Positions 1 to 10,160 of a stretch of 48,056 bases of DNA are shown in pieces (position 1 is the first letter of the stretch; every line of letters begins with the position of its first letter). The notes beneath the pieces were generated by a model. The model did not search any database, was not told where the DNA came from, and saw only the letters and a list, made by a program, of their open reading frames with translations. Source of the stretch: Balneolales bacterium (GTDB lineage Bacteria; Bacteroidota; Rhodothermia; Balneolales; Cyclonatronaceae); assembly GCA_020832405.1 (NCBI GenBank), contig JAFIET010000019.1:1-48056 (forward strand), in the 5' to 3' direction. The translations under genes and the position numbers were made by a program.

Positions 1-1256
1 CTCACACTTCCCACCAGAAACTGACTATAATAATAGGTGAGGTTGTTGTTAATCCCGTAGCGGTAAATCAGATAATTTTCTTCCTCTTTGCGCATCGCAA
101 AAGGCGTAAAGGCCAGGTTGGAACGGGGATTAACGAAGCCGGGAATAAGATATTCGAGGTTGCCGCGCTGTTCGATAAAAGAGGCACGCGTGCTCACGCT
201 GAAGCGGTGCCCGTTGCCAAAGGGGTTCCGGTGTGTCCAGCTAACCTGCCCGCGCAGCAGCTCTTCGTTTCCGAAACCGGCCTGCACCTGCACCGAGCGC
301 AGGGCCTGCTCCCGGATGCGGATGCGCACATCGACCTGCTCGCCGGGTTCCTGTTCGGGCAGGCTGATGGTTACAAGGCGCATGAGCGGGTGCCTGAACA
401 GCAGCTGCTGTGCCTCGCGCATTTTGCGCAGGCTGTACACATCACCAGGCCGGATGGCCGACTGATACCGGATGAGGTCTTCTGATATGCTCAGCTCTCC
501 CTCAACTTCGATATTGCGGAAGCGTGCGATCATTTTGGGCTCCATCACCACACGCACATCAGCGGTGCGGCGCAGGGTATCCACATCGGCTTCGATGCGG
601 GTACGGGCAAATGCAAAACCGGAATTCCGCAGCGCGTTGAGGTAGGCAGACTCAATATCGGGGTGCTTCACCACTTCATACCGCCGGCCGGGCTGCAGCG
701 GGTTGGTCCTTTCAGCTCTCAGAAAATCACGCATCTCCCTGATTTCGGCCATGAGGGCCTCATCTGTATTTTCAAAGACAAGCTCGAGCTCCTGAACGAG
801 TGTGGGATCGCCTTCATCAACCGTGAAAGTGACGAGCCGCTGATGCCTTTTTTTACCATCTTCCACCTGATAGGTAACGGCTACATCATAAAAGCCACGG
901 CGGCGGTAAAAGCGCTCAATCCGGATAGCATCACGGCGCACTTCATTCAGCGAATAATCAAACTCATCGGGCCGCCAAAACTGCATGCGCCTGAAGAAAC
1001 CGGGTGCTTCTGTGGCAATGATATTTTGCAGCACGAGATCGGGGAAAGTCTCATTACCGCGAATACGCACCCTTCTGATTTGCGGTCGCCTGTCATTTTC
1101 AGCAAAAAATGCAGAACCGGCCAAAACTCCAGCAGCCTCAGCCCGCGCTTCAGCTTCAGCTCTGGCTTCAGCAATAACCACTGCCGGTAAAGCTGTAAGC
1201 AGCAAAACAGTTATTGGTAACAAGTAACCGTAAATAAGCAATTTGCCTGATTTCAA
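1..1256 (-). CDS. BamA/TamA-family outer membrane protein (partial, 3' end outside window)
   Basis: The minus-strand frame is open from a TTG at 1256 to the window edge, giving about 418 residues of the N-terminal part. The start is chosen because TTG-AAA-TCA opens a good signal peptide (MKSGKLLIYGYLLPI, then a Leu/Val-rich core ending near VVIAEA). No ATG occurs in frame upstream. The mature part begins with a POTRA-like segment (IRRVRIRGNETFPD; later RRRGFYDVAVTYQVEDG, VDEGDP). More POTRA-like units follow (SGFAFARTRIEADVDT, then FRNIEVEGELSISEDL). The visible end enters the barrel region (VQVQAGFGNEELLRGQVSW, NPFGNGHRFSVS). Omp85 proteins insert or translocate beta-barrel proteins at the outer membrane. 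With only the 5' part visible I cannot tell BamA from a TamA-like paralogue. The non-ATG start and the lack of a clear Shine-Dalgarno make the exact start uncertain. Confidence 0.85.
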   Translation of the reverse strand, partial: MKSGKLLIYGYLLPITVLLLTALPAVVIAEARAEAEARAEAAGVLAGSAFFAENDRRPQIRRVRIRGNETFPDLVLQNIIATEAPGFFRRMQFWRPDEFDYSLNEVRRDAIRIERFYRRRGFYDVAVTYQVEDGKKRHQRLVTFTVDEGDPTLVQELELVFENTDEALMAEIREMRDFLRAERTNPLQPGRRYEVVKHPDIESAYLNALRNSGFAFARTRIEADVDTLRRTADVRVVMEPKMIARFRNIEVEGELSISEDLIRYQSAIRPGDVYSLRKMREAQQLLFRHPLMRLVTISLPEQEPGEQVDVRIRIREQALRSVQVQAGFGNEELLRGQVSWTHRNPFGNGHRFSVSTRASFIEQRGNLEYLIPGFVNPRSNLAFTPFAMRKEEENYLIYRYGINNNLTYYYSQFLVGSV

Positions 1257-1436
1257 TAGGCCGCCGTGATCTGTACTCAAAGTTTTGAACGATATTTTAA
1301 AAGCACTTAGCTGAAAGAATGAATTGGTTGGGTAAAATAAAGCAATTATCCTGAAATTATTACTTATATGCTGAAAAGACCTTCCAATTAAACTGAATGA
1401 TGCTCCATACCGGCATCCAAACCGTTCTTCAACCCT

Positions 1437-4400
1437 GTGACAAAATTAAATTTTAACAGCTGCTTATCGCTCCTCTGCCTCGACAAGGGCGGCACTTTTA
1501 CCGACTGCCTGATGCGCAGCCCCGATAGCAGCCTCCACAGCCTGAAGCTGCTGAGTTCAGGAGAACTCCGGCTGCCCTGCAGGGGAGCTGCCGGCTCACG
1601 CAGACTTTATTTTACTTTACCAACGGATGTGCTGCCGGGCGCACTCCCAGGCTTCCGGGTAAGAACAACAACTGCCGCAGGTGAGTTTAATTGCACGGTA
1701 AAGCGGATTTTCAGTAATAAAGCAGCTGCCGGTTCTGACATGCTGCCGGCGAAAACAGAAGCAGAAGCCGAACTCGAACTCGATGAAGCGCTTCCGGCGG
1801 AGGCTTCGTCGGTTTCTTTTTTTACAGGTGAAGACGCCCCGGTCGTTGCTGCCCGCCTGCTCACGGGCACCCCTGCCGGGCAGCCGCTGCCGCCGCTCAG
1901 CTGGCGCTTAGCCGGCACGCAAACAACCAACGCCCTGCTCGAAGGCCGGCACGCTCCGACCGCACTGGTTCTGAGTGAAGGCTTTGCTGACCTGCTGCGC
2001 ATCGGCAATCAGCAGCGGCCTGATATTTTTGCACTGGAAGTGAAGCAGCCCGAACCGCTGTACAAGCATGTCAGCACGGTGCCGGGACTCATCAGCGCTG
2101 CGGGAGTCGAAATTGAGCCGCTCCGCACCGGCACGCTTGAAAAGCTGATTCCGGAATGGAAGGCTGCCGGCGTTGTGGCCGTGGCCGTTAGCCTGCGCAA
2201 TGCGTGGAAAAATCCGGCGCACGAGCAGCAAATCGGCAGGCTGCTGCGGGAAGCAGGCTTCGATCATGTGGTGCTCTCAAGCGAAACGGCGCCGCTGATA
2301 CACTACCTCGACCGCAGCCGCACGACCCTCATCAACGCGCTGCTTTCGCCCGTGCTCGCGCAGTGGCGGCGCGATCTCGAGCTGGCCGCGCCCGGCGGCA
2401 GCAAATTCGCCATGAGCAGCGCCGGCGGACTGCTGCCCTTCACAACATTCCGCCCGGTTGACAGCCTGCTGAGCGGCCCTGCGGCCGGTGTAACCGGTGC
2501 GGCGGCTGCAGGCAAAGAAGCCGGCTTCAGCCGCCTGCTCACCTTCGATATGGGCGGCACGAGCACCGATGTTGCCCGTATCGACGGCCGGCCGGGCCTG
2601 CGCTTCAGCCATCGCGTGGGCGAAGCCGAGGTGATGGCACCCGCCGCCGATATCGAAACGGTGGCCGCAGGCGGCGGCTCGCTCTGCCGCTTCGACGGCT
2701 ACCGGCTGCTTGTGGGCCCTGAAAGCGCCGGCGCCGATCCGGGCCCTGCGGCCTACGGACGCGGCGGCCCGCTCACCCTTACCGACGTAAACCTGCTTGC
2801 CGGGCGAATCCCGGTGGCGGGCTTCAGCATCCCGCTTGACTTACAGGCCGCTGAAGCGCAGCTCGAAGCCCTGCGTGCTGAAATCGCAGCCCGCACCGGC
2901 GTAAGGCCCGCGCGCGAGCAGCTGATCCGCGACCTGCTCGACATCGCCAACGAGCGCATGGCCGGGGCCATCCGGGCGGTTTCGGTACAGCGCGGCTACC
3001 GGGCATCGGAACACACGCTGGTCTCGTTCGGCGGCGCGGGCGGACAGCATGCGTGCGAACTGGCAGGGCTGCTGGGCATCAGCCGGGTGCTGTTTCCGGG
3101 CTACGCCTCGGTACTCAGTGCCTACGGACTGCTGCATGCCGAACGTGAAGAAATCGCCGAACAGCAGATTCTGATGCCGTTTGAGCGCTGGGTTCAGGCT
3201 TCGGAGCGCATCACCCGAAACCTAAAAACAGAACTGCTCGCACGGTTTTCGGGGGATGAGGCCTCCCGGGCGGAAATCAGTATGGTGCTGCAGCTCCGGA
3301 TTGAGGGTCAGGAGGAGAGCCTGCCGGTTGCCGTGCCGCTTGAGGCGTATGAGGCAGACCGGGCACGGGAGCTATTCGCGCAGGCCTGGCAGTCGCGCTA
3401 CGGCATGGCATTGCGGAAGGGCGCCCCGGTTGAGCTCGCTTCGGTGCGGCTGATTGCCCGGCTGCCCGAAACGCCGCGGGTGCGGGCTTCAGCGGAGGCC
3501 GGTACAAGGCGCACGGAGGGTGATGCGCGCACGGCAGCAGTCATCACCCTGCAAAAAACCGAGACCGTTCCGCTGCGCGACCGGGCAGAACTGGCGGGCA
3601 GCAGGGAGCCGGTTGAGGGTCCCGCGCTCATCACCGGCGGGGCAACGACAGTGTATCTGGCACCGGGCTGGTCGGCGGCGCTCACGGAAACCGGCGCACT
3701 GCTTGCAACACAGCAGCCGGATTCGAAGCCGACTCACGATTCGGAGCGTGAGGGCGGGCGGCTGGCTTCGGCCCGGCTGGAGCTGGCCGGCAACCGGCTG
3801 CAGGGCATCGCCAACGAAATGGGTGAGGTGCTGCAGCGGAGCTCGGTTTCGGTGAACATCCGGGAGCGGCTGGATTTTTCGTGCGCCGTTTTTGATGCGG
3901 AGGGCTATCTCGTGGCAAATGCGGCGCACATCCCCGTGCATCTGGGTGCGCTCGGGCTGTGCGTGCGCGGGCTGATGGCGAAACTTGAAATGAAGCCTGA
4001 CTCGGTGTACATCACAAATCACCCGGCTTTCGGGGGTTCGCATCTGCCGGATGTGACCGTTGTGAGTCCGTTTTTTGCGGACGGGAAGCTTCAGGCGCTG
4101 GTCGCGAACCGGGCGCATCACGCGGAAATCGGCGGCACCCGGCCCGGCTCGATGTCGCCCGATGCGGCGCACCTGGGCGAGGAAGGCTGCGTAATTCCGC
4201 CGCTCTGCATCGTGGATGAAGGCATGCCGCAGTTTGCAGCGCTCAGGGCCTGCCTCACCGAAGTACCCTGGCCAACCCGCGCGCTGCGGGAAAATCTGGG
4301 CGATATCGAATCGGCGATTGCTGCCAACCGCAGGGGTCTGCACCGGCTTCAGGAATGGACCCGGCAATACGGCACCGACGACCTGCACGATAGCATGCGG

Positions 4401-5294
4401 ATGATTCTCGATTACGGCGAAACGCGCACCCTGGAGATGCTGGCGCAAAGCGGGCTTCGGGAGGTCAGCGCGAAAGAACTGTTAGACGACGGCACACCGC
4501 TGCGTGTGGCGGCATCGGTTCGCGAAGGGCTGCTGCATCTGGATTTCAGCGGCAGCGGTGCGGTACACCCCGGCAACCTGAACGCAACCCCGGCCATCGT
4601 GAACAGCGTGGTAATGTACGTGCTCCGGCTGCTGCTCAACGAGCCGGTACCGCTGAATGAGGGCCTGATGCGGGCCGTGCGGCTGCGACTGCCTGAGGGC
4701 ACGCTGCTGAACCCGGTTTTCGGCGCAGAACCGGAAGCCTGCCCCGCCGTTTTTGGCGGAAACACGGAGGTGAGTCAGCGCCTCACCGACACCCTGCTGA
4801 AGGCCTTCGGGCGCATCGCCTGCTCGCAGGGCACCATGAACAACCTGCTGTTCGGCAACGAAAATTTTGGCTTCTACGAAACCCTGGGAGGCGGCACCGG
4901 CGCCGGGCCGGGCTTTAACGGGGCGCACGCGGTGCATCACCACATGACCAACACGCGGGTTACCGACCCGGAAATTCTGGAAAGCCGGTACCCGGTGCTG
5001 GTGAGGCAGCTGGAAATCAGACGGGGCTCAGGCGGGGCCGGCAAATGGCGGGGCGGCGACGGCATGCGGCGCGAGCTGGAATTTCTGGCTCCGGTTTCCC
5101 TCACCCTGCTCAGCGAACACCGGCAGCAGCAGCCCTACGGCCTGAACGGAGGCCTGCCGGGTGAAGCCGGGCGGCAGGGCGTTATCCGGACGGACGGCCT
5201 TACACAAGCACTGGAGGGGCAGGCCAAGGTACAGCTCGAAGCCGGCGACCGCTTTTGGATTGAAACGCCGGGCGGCGGCGGCTGTGACGAATGA
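1437..5294 (+). CDS. Fused hydantoinase A/B (5-oxoprolinase-like) protein
   Basis: A 1285-residue single-chain HyuA-HyuB enzyme, about the length of eukaryotic-type ATP-dependent 5-oxoprolinase. The HyuA half (about residues 1-740) has the ASKHA-fold phosphate motif DKGGTFTD at 16-23 and a second one, FDMGGTSTDV, near 370. The HyuB half starts near 780 (RLQGIANEMGEVLQRSS) and carries the Gly-rich GGGTGAGPGFNG segment. It ends with the family-typical ETPGGGG tail. Family members hydrolyse 5-oxoproline or hydantoins using ATP, and substrate cannot be read from sequence. The start is GTG at 1437; the two nearby ATGs upstream are out of frame. The gene stands alone, divergent from the BamA-like gene. 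No glutathione-cycle gene is adjacent, although a glutamate-cysteine-ligase-like gene lies about 40 kb away. Cytoplasmic. Confidence 0.92.
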   Translation: MTKLNFNSCLSLLCLDKGGTFTDCLMRSPDSSLHSLKLLSSGELRLPCRGAAGSRRLYFTLPTDVLPGALPGFRVRTTTAAGEFNCTVKRIFSNKAAAGSDMLPAKTEAEAELELDEALPAEASSVSFFTGEDAPVVAARLLTGTPAGQPLPPLSWRLAGTQTTNALLEGRHAPTALVLSEGFADLLRIGNQQRPDIFALEVKQPEPLYKHVSTVPGLISAAGVEIEPLRTGTLEKLIPEWKAAGVVAVAVSLRNAWKNPAHEQQIGRLLREAGFDHVVLSSETAPLIHYLDRSRTTLINALLSPVLAQWRRDLELAAPGGSKFAMSSAGGLLPFTTFRPVDSLLSGPAAGVTGAAAAGKEAGFSRLLTFDMGGTSTDVARIDGRPGLRFSHRVGEAEVMAPAADIETVAAGGGSLCRFDGYRLLVGPESAGADPGPAAYGRGGPLTLTDVNLLAGRIPVAGFSIPLDLQAAEAQLEALRAEIAARTGVRPAREQLIRDLLDIANERMAGAIRAVSVQRGYRASEHTLVSFGGAGGQHACELAGLLGISRVLFPGYASVLSAYGLLHAEREEIAEQQILMPFERWVQASERITRNLKTELLARFSGDEASRAEISMVLQLRIEGQEESLPVAVPLEAYEADRARELFAQAWQSRYGMALRKGAPVELASVRLIARLPETPRVRASAEAGTRRTEGDARTAAVITLQKTETVPLRDRAELAGSREPVEGPALITGGATTVYLAPGWSAALTETGALLATQQPDSKPTHDSEREGGRLASARLELAGNRLQGIANEMGEVLQRSSVSVNIRERLDFSCAVFDAEGYLVANAAHIPVHLGALGLCVRGLMAKLEMKPDSVYITNHPAFGGSHLPDVTVVSPFFADGKLQALVANRAHHAEIGGTRPGSMSPDAAHLGEEGCVIPPLCIVDEGMPQFAALRACLTEVPWPTRALRENLGDIESAIAANRRGLHRLQEWTRQYGTDDLHDSMRMILDYGETRTLEMLAQSGLREVSAKELLDDGTPLRVAASVREGLLHLDFSGSGAVHPGNLNATPAIVNSVVMYVLRLLLNEPVPLNEGLMRAVRLRLPEGTLLNPVFGAEPEACPAVFGGNTEVSQRLTDTLLKAFGRIACSQGTMNNLLFGNENFGFYETLGGGTGAGPGFNGAHAVHHHMTNTRVTDPEILESRYPVLVRQLEIRRGSGGAGKWRGGDGMRRELEFLAPVSLTLLSEHRQQQPYGLNGGLPGEAGRQGVIRTDGLTQALEGQAKVQLEAGDRFWIETPGGGGCDE

Positions 5295-5394
5295 AGAATA
5301 AAGTGCTCTGATCCTGAATTTTCTGAATCTGATTTTCATAACTTGTACTTCTTATTATCTAACCATCATTGGGCCGACATAAAGTGCATGTACC

Positions 5395-7554
5395 ATGAAA
5401 CCATTATCGAACTTGCTGTTCGCTTTCTTTTGGCTTGCAGTTCTGATTTCAGGCATTGGCTGCGACAAACAGGCCTATTACCCTGCCCCCGACGGGGAGC
5501 TTGAGCGCCGTAGTGAAGAAATCAGATCTTTTTTTATGTCAGTTGAGCCTGCTGAGGGTGAGGATGGGTTACGCCGCTTTGAAGCTTTTATGGACGAGTA
5601 CCGGGAGCTGCATGGAAATGATGAACGCACAGAAGCTTACCTGCTCTATTATTTTGGCTACCTGAACGGCCTGTTACAGCAGTACCCGCAAACGCTGGGA
5701 CTATATCTTGCTTCCTATGAACTTGCGAAAGCGCATCAGCTCCGTGCTTTAATATTAGAGCTAACGCAAAAACTAATCTATGTTAACCATGTGTTGTCAG
5801 CCGTACTCAACGTAGGTGAAATGGTTGACTACGCAGTTGAACTGGCCAACAGCCCGCCGGCTGATCCTTTTTTGCATCATTTGGCTTTGCATACAAAAGG
5901 GAGTATGTATTATTACAAGCAGAATTACACAGCCGCGATTGAAGTTTTACTGCCCGCAGCCGCCTTTTTCCGTGAGCGAGAAATCCGACAAAAGCAGCTT
6001 GAAGTAAATAATCTCCTTGCACTGTCTTTTCAGAGAGTAGACAGATATAGCGATGCATTGGAGTACCTGGGCAGAAATCAGGAACTACATCAGATTAGCG
6101 GTAACCCGATTGCAATTTCACAAACACGGGGCAACATCGCCATTGTACATGCCAGAACAGGGAATTTTAGGGCAGCTATAGATTCGACCAAGGTATCTCT
6201 TGCGTTTAATGATTCGCTGGGCCGAAGGGTTGTAGCCATTCAAAATATCTACAATATTGCCACTTTTTACCGCGATTCCGGAAATCCGGATGAGGCAATT
6301 GCTTACTTCCGGGAAGGGCTTGACCGTAGCCTGACCATCGGCCTTAAGCAGGGCGTAATGTTTAACGGCCTCGGGCTTGCCCGCCTTCTTTTAAATTCCG
6401 GCTCAGAAGATTTGGCTCAGATTCGTGACCTTTTAGACATGGCGTACCGCAACGCGGACAATTTCGAGCAAAGTGATTTATATGAAGATTATGCTTCCGC
6501 CATGTTCCGTCTTGAGCTGAAGTCCGGAAACGCGGATGAAGCCTTCAGCTGGCACGAGGTTTACCTGGTTGTACTGGAAACCAAATATAACCTTGAGAGG
6601 CAGGCAGCCATCGACGAAATACTGGTAGAAAACCGGCTGCTAAGCTCGCAGGCGGAAATTCAGCACCTCAACGAGACCATTTCGCTGAAAGAAGAAGCCC
6701 AGCGAAACCTGTATGCGGGTCTTTTTATTCTTATGACCATGCTGACCGGAGCAGCCGGGGCTACGTGGCACTTTAGCCGCCTCAGCCGGAAAATCAACCG
6801 TGGGCACGCCATCCTTAAATCACAGAATCAGGAAATTGTTGATCAAAATGCACGACTGGTGCAGCTCAGTGAGGAACGGCAGCGCCTGATCAAAATCATC
6901 ATTCATGATTTGCGCAACCCGATCAGTTCTCTGAACGGCTCCCTTGAATTGCTCCGGGATGACCGCCTGAGCTTTCTTGAATCTTTTTTGGAAATAGCAA
7001 CGCTTTCGGTCAGCCGTATGGGAACCATTGTGAACGGCCTTCTGGAGCTTTTTAAGACGGAATCGATGGATGTTTGCAACGAGCTCGAAAAGACGGCTGT
7101 TGATGACTTCCTCAAAGGAATCCTAAAAGAATTTGAAACACTTGCTACGCAAAAGCAGCAGTCAATTGTGGCTGAGCTTCCGCACTTAGAAGCTGTTACC
7201 CATCAGAAAAGCCTGCAAACGATTGCCGGCAACCTTGTTTCAAATGCGATTAAGTACGCACCTGCCGGAACCCAAATAAAGGTAAGCGTACAAACCGTGG
7301 AGAAAGGCTGGCAGCTGAAAGTCCGCGATCAGGGGCCCGGCTTCCGTGAAGCAGACAGGAAAAAAATGTTCACCCTTTTCGGGCAGCTCTCCTGCAAACC
7401 TACCGGCAATGAGGAAAGTACCGGCATCGGTCTTTATGCAGTAAAAACAACCATTGAAAAGCTTGGCGGCAGCATTACCCTCAATTGGGATTATGAAGAA
7501 GGAGCCGAGTTTATTTGCTGGTTTCCTTATCTTAGACCGGGCTACTTTCAGTAA
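5395..7554 (+). CDS. TPR-containing sensor histidine kinase, copy 1 of 3
   Basis: A 719-residue protein. The N-terminus is a hydrophobic signal ending in a cysteine at position 23 (ISGIGC), so a lipoprotein signal is likely although the -3 residue is not ideal. Residues about 40-420 are helical TPR-like repeats. A membrane span lies at about 439-461 (LYAGLFILMTMLTGAAGATW), followed by a coiled-coil linker. HisKA carries the phospho-acceptor H504 in IIIHDLRNPISSL. HATPase_c has the N-box NLVSNAIKY (N617), G1 box VRDQGPGF and G2 box STGIGLYAVKTT. There is no receiver domain and no adjacent response regulator. The inferred topology is a TPR sensor outside the inner membrane with the kinase inside. 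It is the first of three paralogues in the same orientation, and the start of copy 2 lies exactly 2300 bp downstream. Confidence 0.9.
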   Translation: MKPLSNLLFAFFWLAVLISGIGCDKQAYYPAPDGELERRSEEIRSFFMSVEPAEGEDGLRRFEAFMDEYRELHGNDERTEAYLLYYFGYLNGLLQQYPQTLGLYLASYELAKAHQLRALILELTQKLIYVNHVLSAVLNVGEMVDYAVELANSPPADPFLHHLALHTKGSMYYYKQNYTAAIEVLLPAAAFFREREIRQKQLEVNNLLALSFQRVDRYSDALEYLGRNQELHQISGNPIAISQTRGNIAIVHARTGNFRAAIDSTKVSLAFNDSLGRRVVAIQNIYNIATFYRDSGNPDEAIAYFREGLDRSLTIGLKQGVMFNGLGLARLLLNSGSEDLAQIRDLLDMAYRNADNFEQSDLYEDYASAMFRLELKSGNADEAFSWHEVYLVVLETKYNLERQAAIDEILVENRLLSSQAEIQHLNETISLKEEAQRNLYAGLFILMTMLTGAAGATWHFSRLSRKINRGHAILKSQNQEIVDQNARLVQLSEERQRLIKIIIHDLRNPISSLNGSLELLRDDRLSFLESFLEIATLSVSRMGTIVNGLLELFKTESMDVCNELEKTAVDDFLKGILKEFETLATQKQQSIVAELPHLEAVTHQKSLQTIAGNLVSNAIKYAPAGTQIKVSVQTVEKGWQLKVRDQGPGFREADRKKMFTLFGQLSCKPTGNEESTGIGLYAVKTTIEKLGGSITLNWDYEEGAEFICWFPYLRPGYFQ

Positions 7555-7694
7555 GCTTATTTAACTTGTGCACATTCGGGGGCAGGTATGCGGCACAGTT
7601 GCCTCTGAGTCAGATCGTTGCTGATTCATACTTATTGTGCCTTACACACAGGTTAAACTAACTAACAATTGGACTGCTTTAAAGCTATTTTACA

Positions 7695-9875
7695 ATGAAA
7701 CACGCTTCGGGTTTACTGCTCAGCTTCCTGTTCACTCAGTTTTTGCTAACGGCCACAGGCTGTTACACACAGCCCCCGTACCCGGAACCCGGCCAACAGT
7801 TTGATGCTCATGATGCAGCAATCGACTCCGTATTTCAATCTGTTTCCCCTGGAGAAGGCCCTGATGGATTGCGTCGTTTTGAAATCTTCATGGAAGATTA
7901 TCTGGAGCTTCATGATAATGATGAACGTGTTCAGGCCTACCTTCTTTATTATTCCGGTTATCTGAACGGTCTTTTTCAGCAGTACCCGCAGGCGCTTGAA
8001 AATTTTCTCGCCGCCCATGAGCTTGCAAATCAGCATATGCTGCGAAGCTTAGCCGTCCGGATTACAGCAAAATTACCCTACGCCAATAATATTCTGTCGG
8101 CCGGGCTCGACATGGATTCACTGGTCGCGCAGGCTATTGAAATGGCCGATATTCCTCCTGCTGCCCCCTACACGCAGCACCTGGCTCTGTACGCGAAAGG
8201 GGCCGCCTTGTATTACGAACAGGCATATACAGCAAGTATCGAAGTTTTACTACCCCTCGCTGCTTATTTCGGTGAACACGGCCATATAATAGAGGAAATC
8301 GACACCAACAACTACCTTGCACTGGCTTCGCAGAGAGCCGGCAGATTTGAGGATGCATTTGTTTACCTGAGCCGCAATCATCAGATACACCAAGTTAGCG
8401 GTGACCCGATTGCGATTTCACGAACCCGTAGTAACATCGCAATTCTGCATGGACTTTCAGGCAATTACAAAGCTGCCATCGATTCAACCAAGGTGTCGAT
8501 TGCATTCAACGATTCGCTCGGACGCAGCTTCGCAGCAGTTCAGAATATTTTCAATATTGGCATCTACTACCGAAACATCAATCAATTTGAGGCGTCAGCT
8601 GCATATTTTCGGGATGGTCTTGCCCGAAGTGAAGCCCTTGATTTTACGCAGGGCATACTTTTTAACAGCCTTGGTCTTGCAGCTACTCTTATAGCGGCAG
8701 ACTCAGATGATCTGAATGAAATCCGTGCACTTCTCTATATGTTTAAACAACATATAGAGAAGCCCGAAGAAACGGAACTCTACCGCGATTTTACCAGCTC
8801 CATGTTTAACCTTGAGCTTAGATCAGGCAATACAGCAGAAGCCCTTCGCTGGCATGCAATTTTTCTGGAAACACTGGAGAACTTCTTTGACCTTGAAAGA
8901 CAGGCAGCAATCAATGAAATTTTAACAGAAAACCGTTTACTGCAATCACAGGCTCAAATTCTGCACCTGAACCAAACGATTCTCCTGAAAGAACAGGCTC
9001 AGCGAAACCTGTATGCAGGGTTGATTTTTCTTTTCCTCCTGCTCGCCGGGGCTGGCGGAGCAAACTGGCACTTTAGCCGCCTCAGCCGAAGAATCGCACA
9101 GGCACACGCGGTACTTCAATCACAAAACCAGGAAATTGCTACTCAGAACGAGCTTCTTTTAAAACTTAGTGAAGAACGTCAGCGCCTGATCAAAATCATC
9201 ATTCACGACCTGCGTAATCCTATCACCTCGCTCAACGGGTCGCTTGAGTTAATGAAGGAAGATGTCTCTCAATTTCAGGAACCCGTCATAGAAATAGCAA
9301 TGCACTCGGTGAGCCGCATGAGAACCATTGTGAACGGACTGCTTGAACTTTTTAAATCTGAATCAGCAGATATTTCTAATGAACTGCAACAATTTTCACC
9401 TGCTGATTTACTGAACAGGGTAATTAAGGATTTTGGAGCAGAGGCTAACCATAAACAGCAGGAAATTGTGGCTGAGCTGCAGGATTTTGAAACAGTTTCC
9501 CATAAAGAAAGCCTGCAAACGATTGCCGGCAACCTTGTTTCAAATGCGATTAAGTATGCCCCGCCCGAAACCCGAATACTTGTTAGCCTGAAATGCGCCG
9601 GAAACGGCTGGCAGCTGAAAGTCCGCGATCAGGGGCCCGGGTTCAGTGAAACAGATAAGGAAAAAATGTTCACCCTTTTCGGGCGGCTCTCCGGCAAACC
9701 CACCGGGAATGAAGAAAGCACCGGCATAGGGCTTTATGCGGTAAAAACAACCATCGAAAAACTCGGCGGCAGCATTTCCCTGAACCGGGATTACACAGAA
9801 GGGGCTGAGTTTGTGTGCCGGTTTCCTTATCTTAAATCAAACAATGATAGTAAGGCTAAACCCGTAACCACCTGA
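7695..9875 (+). CDS. TPR-containing sensor histidine kinase, copy 2 of 3
   Basis: A 726-residue paralogue of the preceding kinase with the same layout: signal with a lipobox-like TATGC (C23), TPR-like helices to about 420, a membrane span from about 439, HisKA with H504 in IIIHDLRNPITSL, and HATPase_c with NLVSNAIKY, VRDQGPGF and STGIGLYAVKTT. All these landmarks have the same residue numbers as in copy 1, so no net indel separates the two over most of their length. Several nucleotide stretches are identical, including 49 bp (9508-9556 versus 7208-7256) and 35 bp (9606-9640 versus 7306-7340). This points to recent duplication or gene conversion in the kinase half. The TPR half is more diverged, which suggests different input signals. 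The 140-bp gap to copy 1 contains no terminator I can recognise, so co-transcription is possible. Confidence 0.9.
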   Translation: MKHASGLLLSFLFTQFLLTATGCYTQPPYPEPGQQFDAHDAAIDSVFQSVSPGEGPDGLRRFEIFMEDYLELHDNDERVQAYLLYYSGYLNGLFQQYPQALENFLAAHELANQHMLRSLAVRITAKLPYANNILSAGLDMDSLVAQAIEMADIPPAAPYTQHLALYAKGAALYYEQAYTASIEVLLPLAAYFGEHGHIIEEIDTNNYLALASQRAGRFEDAFVYLSRNHQIHQVSGDPIAISRTRSNIAILHGLSGNYKAAIDSTKVSIAFNDSLGRSFAAVQNIFNIGIYYRNINQFEASAAYFRDGLARSEALDFTQGILFNSLGLAATLIAADSDDLNEIRALLYMFKQHIEKPEETELYRDFTSSMFNLELRSGNTAEALRWHAIFLETLENFFDLERQAAINEILTENRLLQSQAQILHLNQTILLKEQAQRNLYAGLIFLFLLLAGAGGANWHFSRLSRRIAQAHAVLQSQNQEIATQNELLLKLSEERQRLIKIIIHDLRNPITSLNGSLELMKEDVSQFQEPVIEIAMHSVSRMRTIVNGLLELFKSESADISNELQQFSPADLLNRVIKDFGAEANHKQQEIVAELQDFETVSHKESLQTIAGNLVSNAIKYAPPETRILVSLKCAGNGWQLKVRDQGPGFSETDKEKMFTLFGRLSGKPTGNEESTGIGLYAVKTTIEKLGGSISLNRDYTEGAEFVCRFPYLKSNNDSKAKPVTT

Positions 9876-9924
9876 TATTTGTGCCGGATGCAGGTTGGGT
9901 TTGACCTTTATTTACGAATGAAGT

Positions 9925-9950
9925 CCCTCTATACAAAGGCCTGTAGAGGG
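9925..9950. other. Short inverted repeat between kinase copies 2 and 3
   Basis: CCCTCTA and TAGAGGG pair as a 7-bp stem with a 12-nt loop, 50 bp after the stop of kinase copy 2. No T-tract follows, so this is a weak candidate for an RNA 3' end or processing site rather than a standard terminator. Confidence 0.3.
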
Positions 9951-10160
9951 TTGATTACCTGATCGGATTATCCTTTGAGCTTACTTATAATTTCATAGCA
10001 TTGAATGCTTCATAAACACAATTCCAAGCCTGCCTTGAAATAATCCGCACTCCCAAAAGATGCCTGTCTTCAATTTTGAAAAAATATGGCGTAAATAATC
10101 GGCTGTAGATGTATCAACACTGCGTAAACGTATCCAAATCCATTAACGAGGTAGCTTACG

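Noticed and set aside
3489-4448. 319-codon minus-strand frame inside the HyuB half
   Set aside because: Antisense shadow rich in Arg, Pro and His with no recognisable domain.
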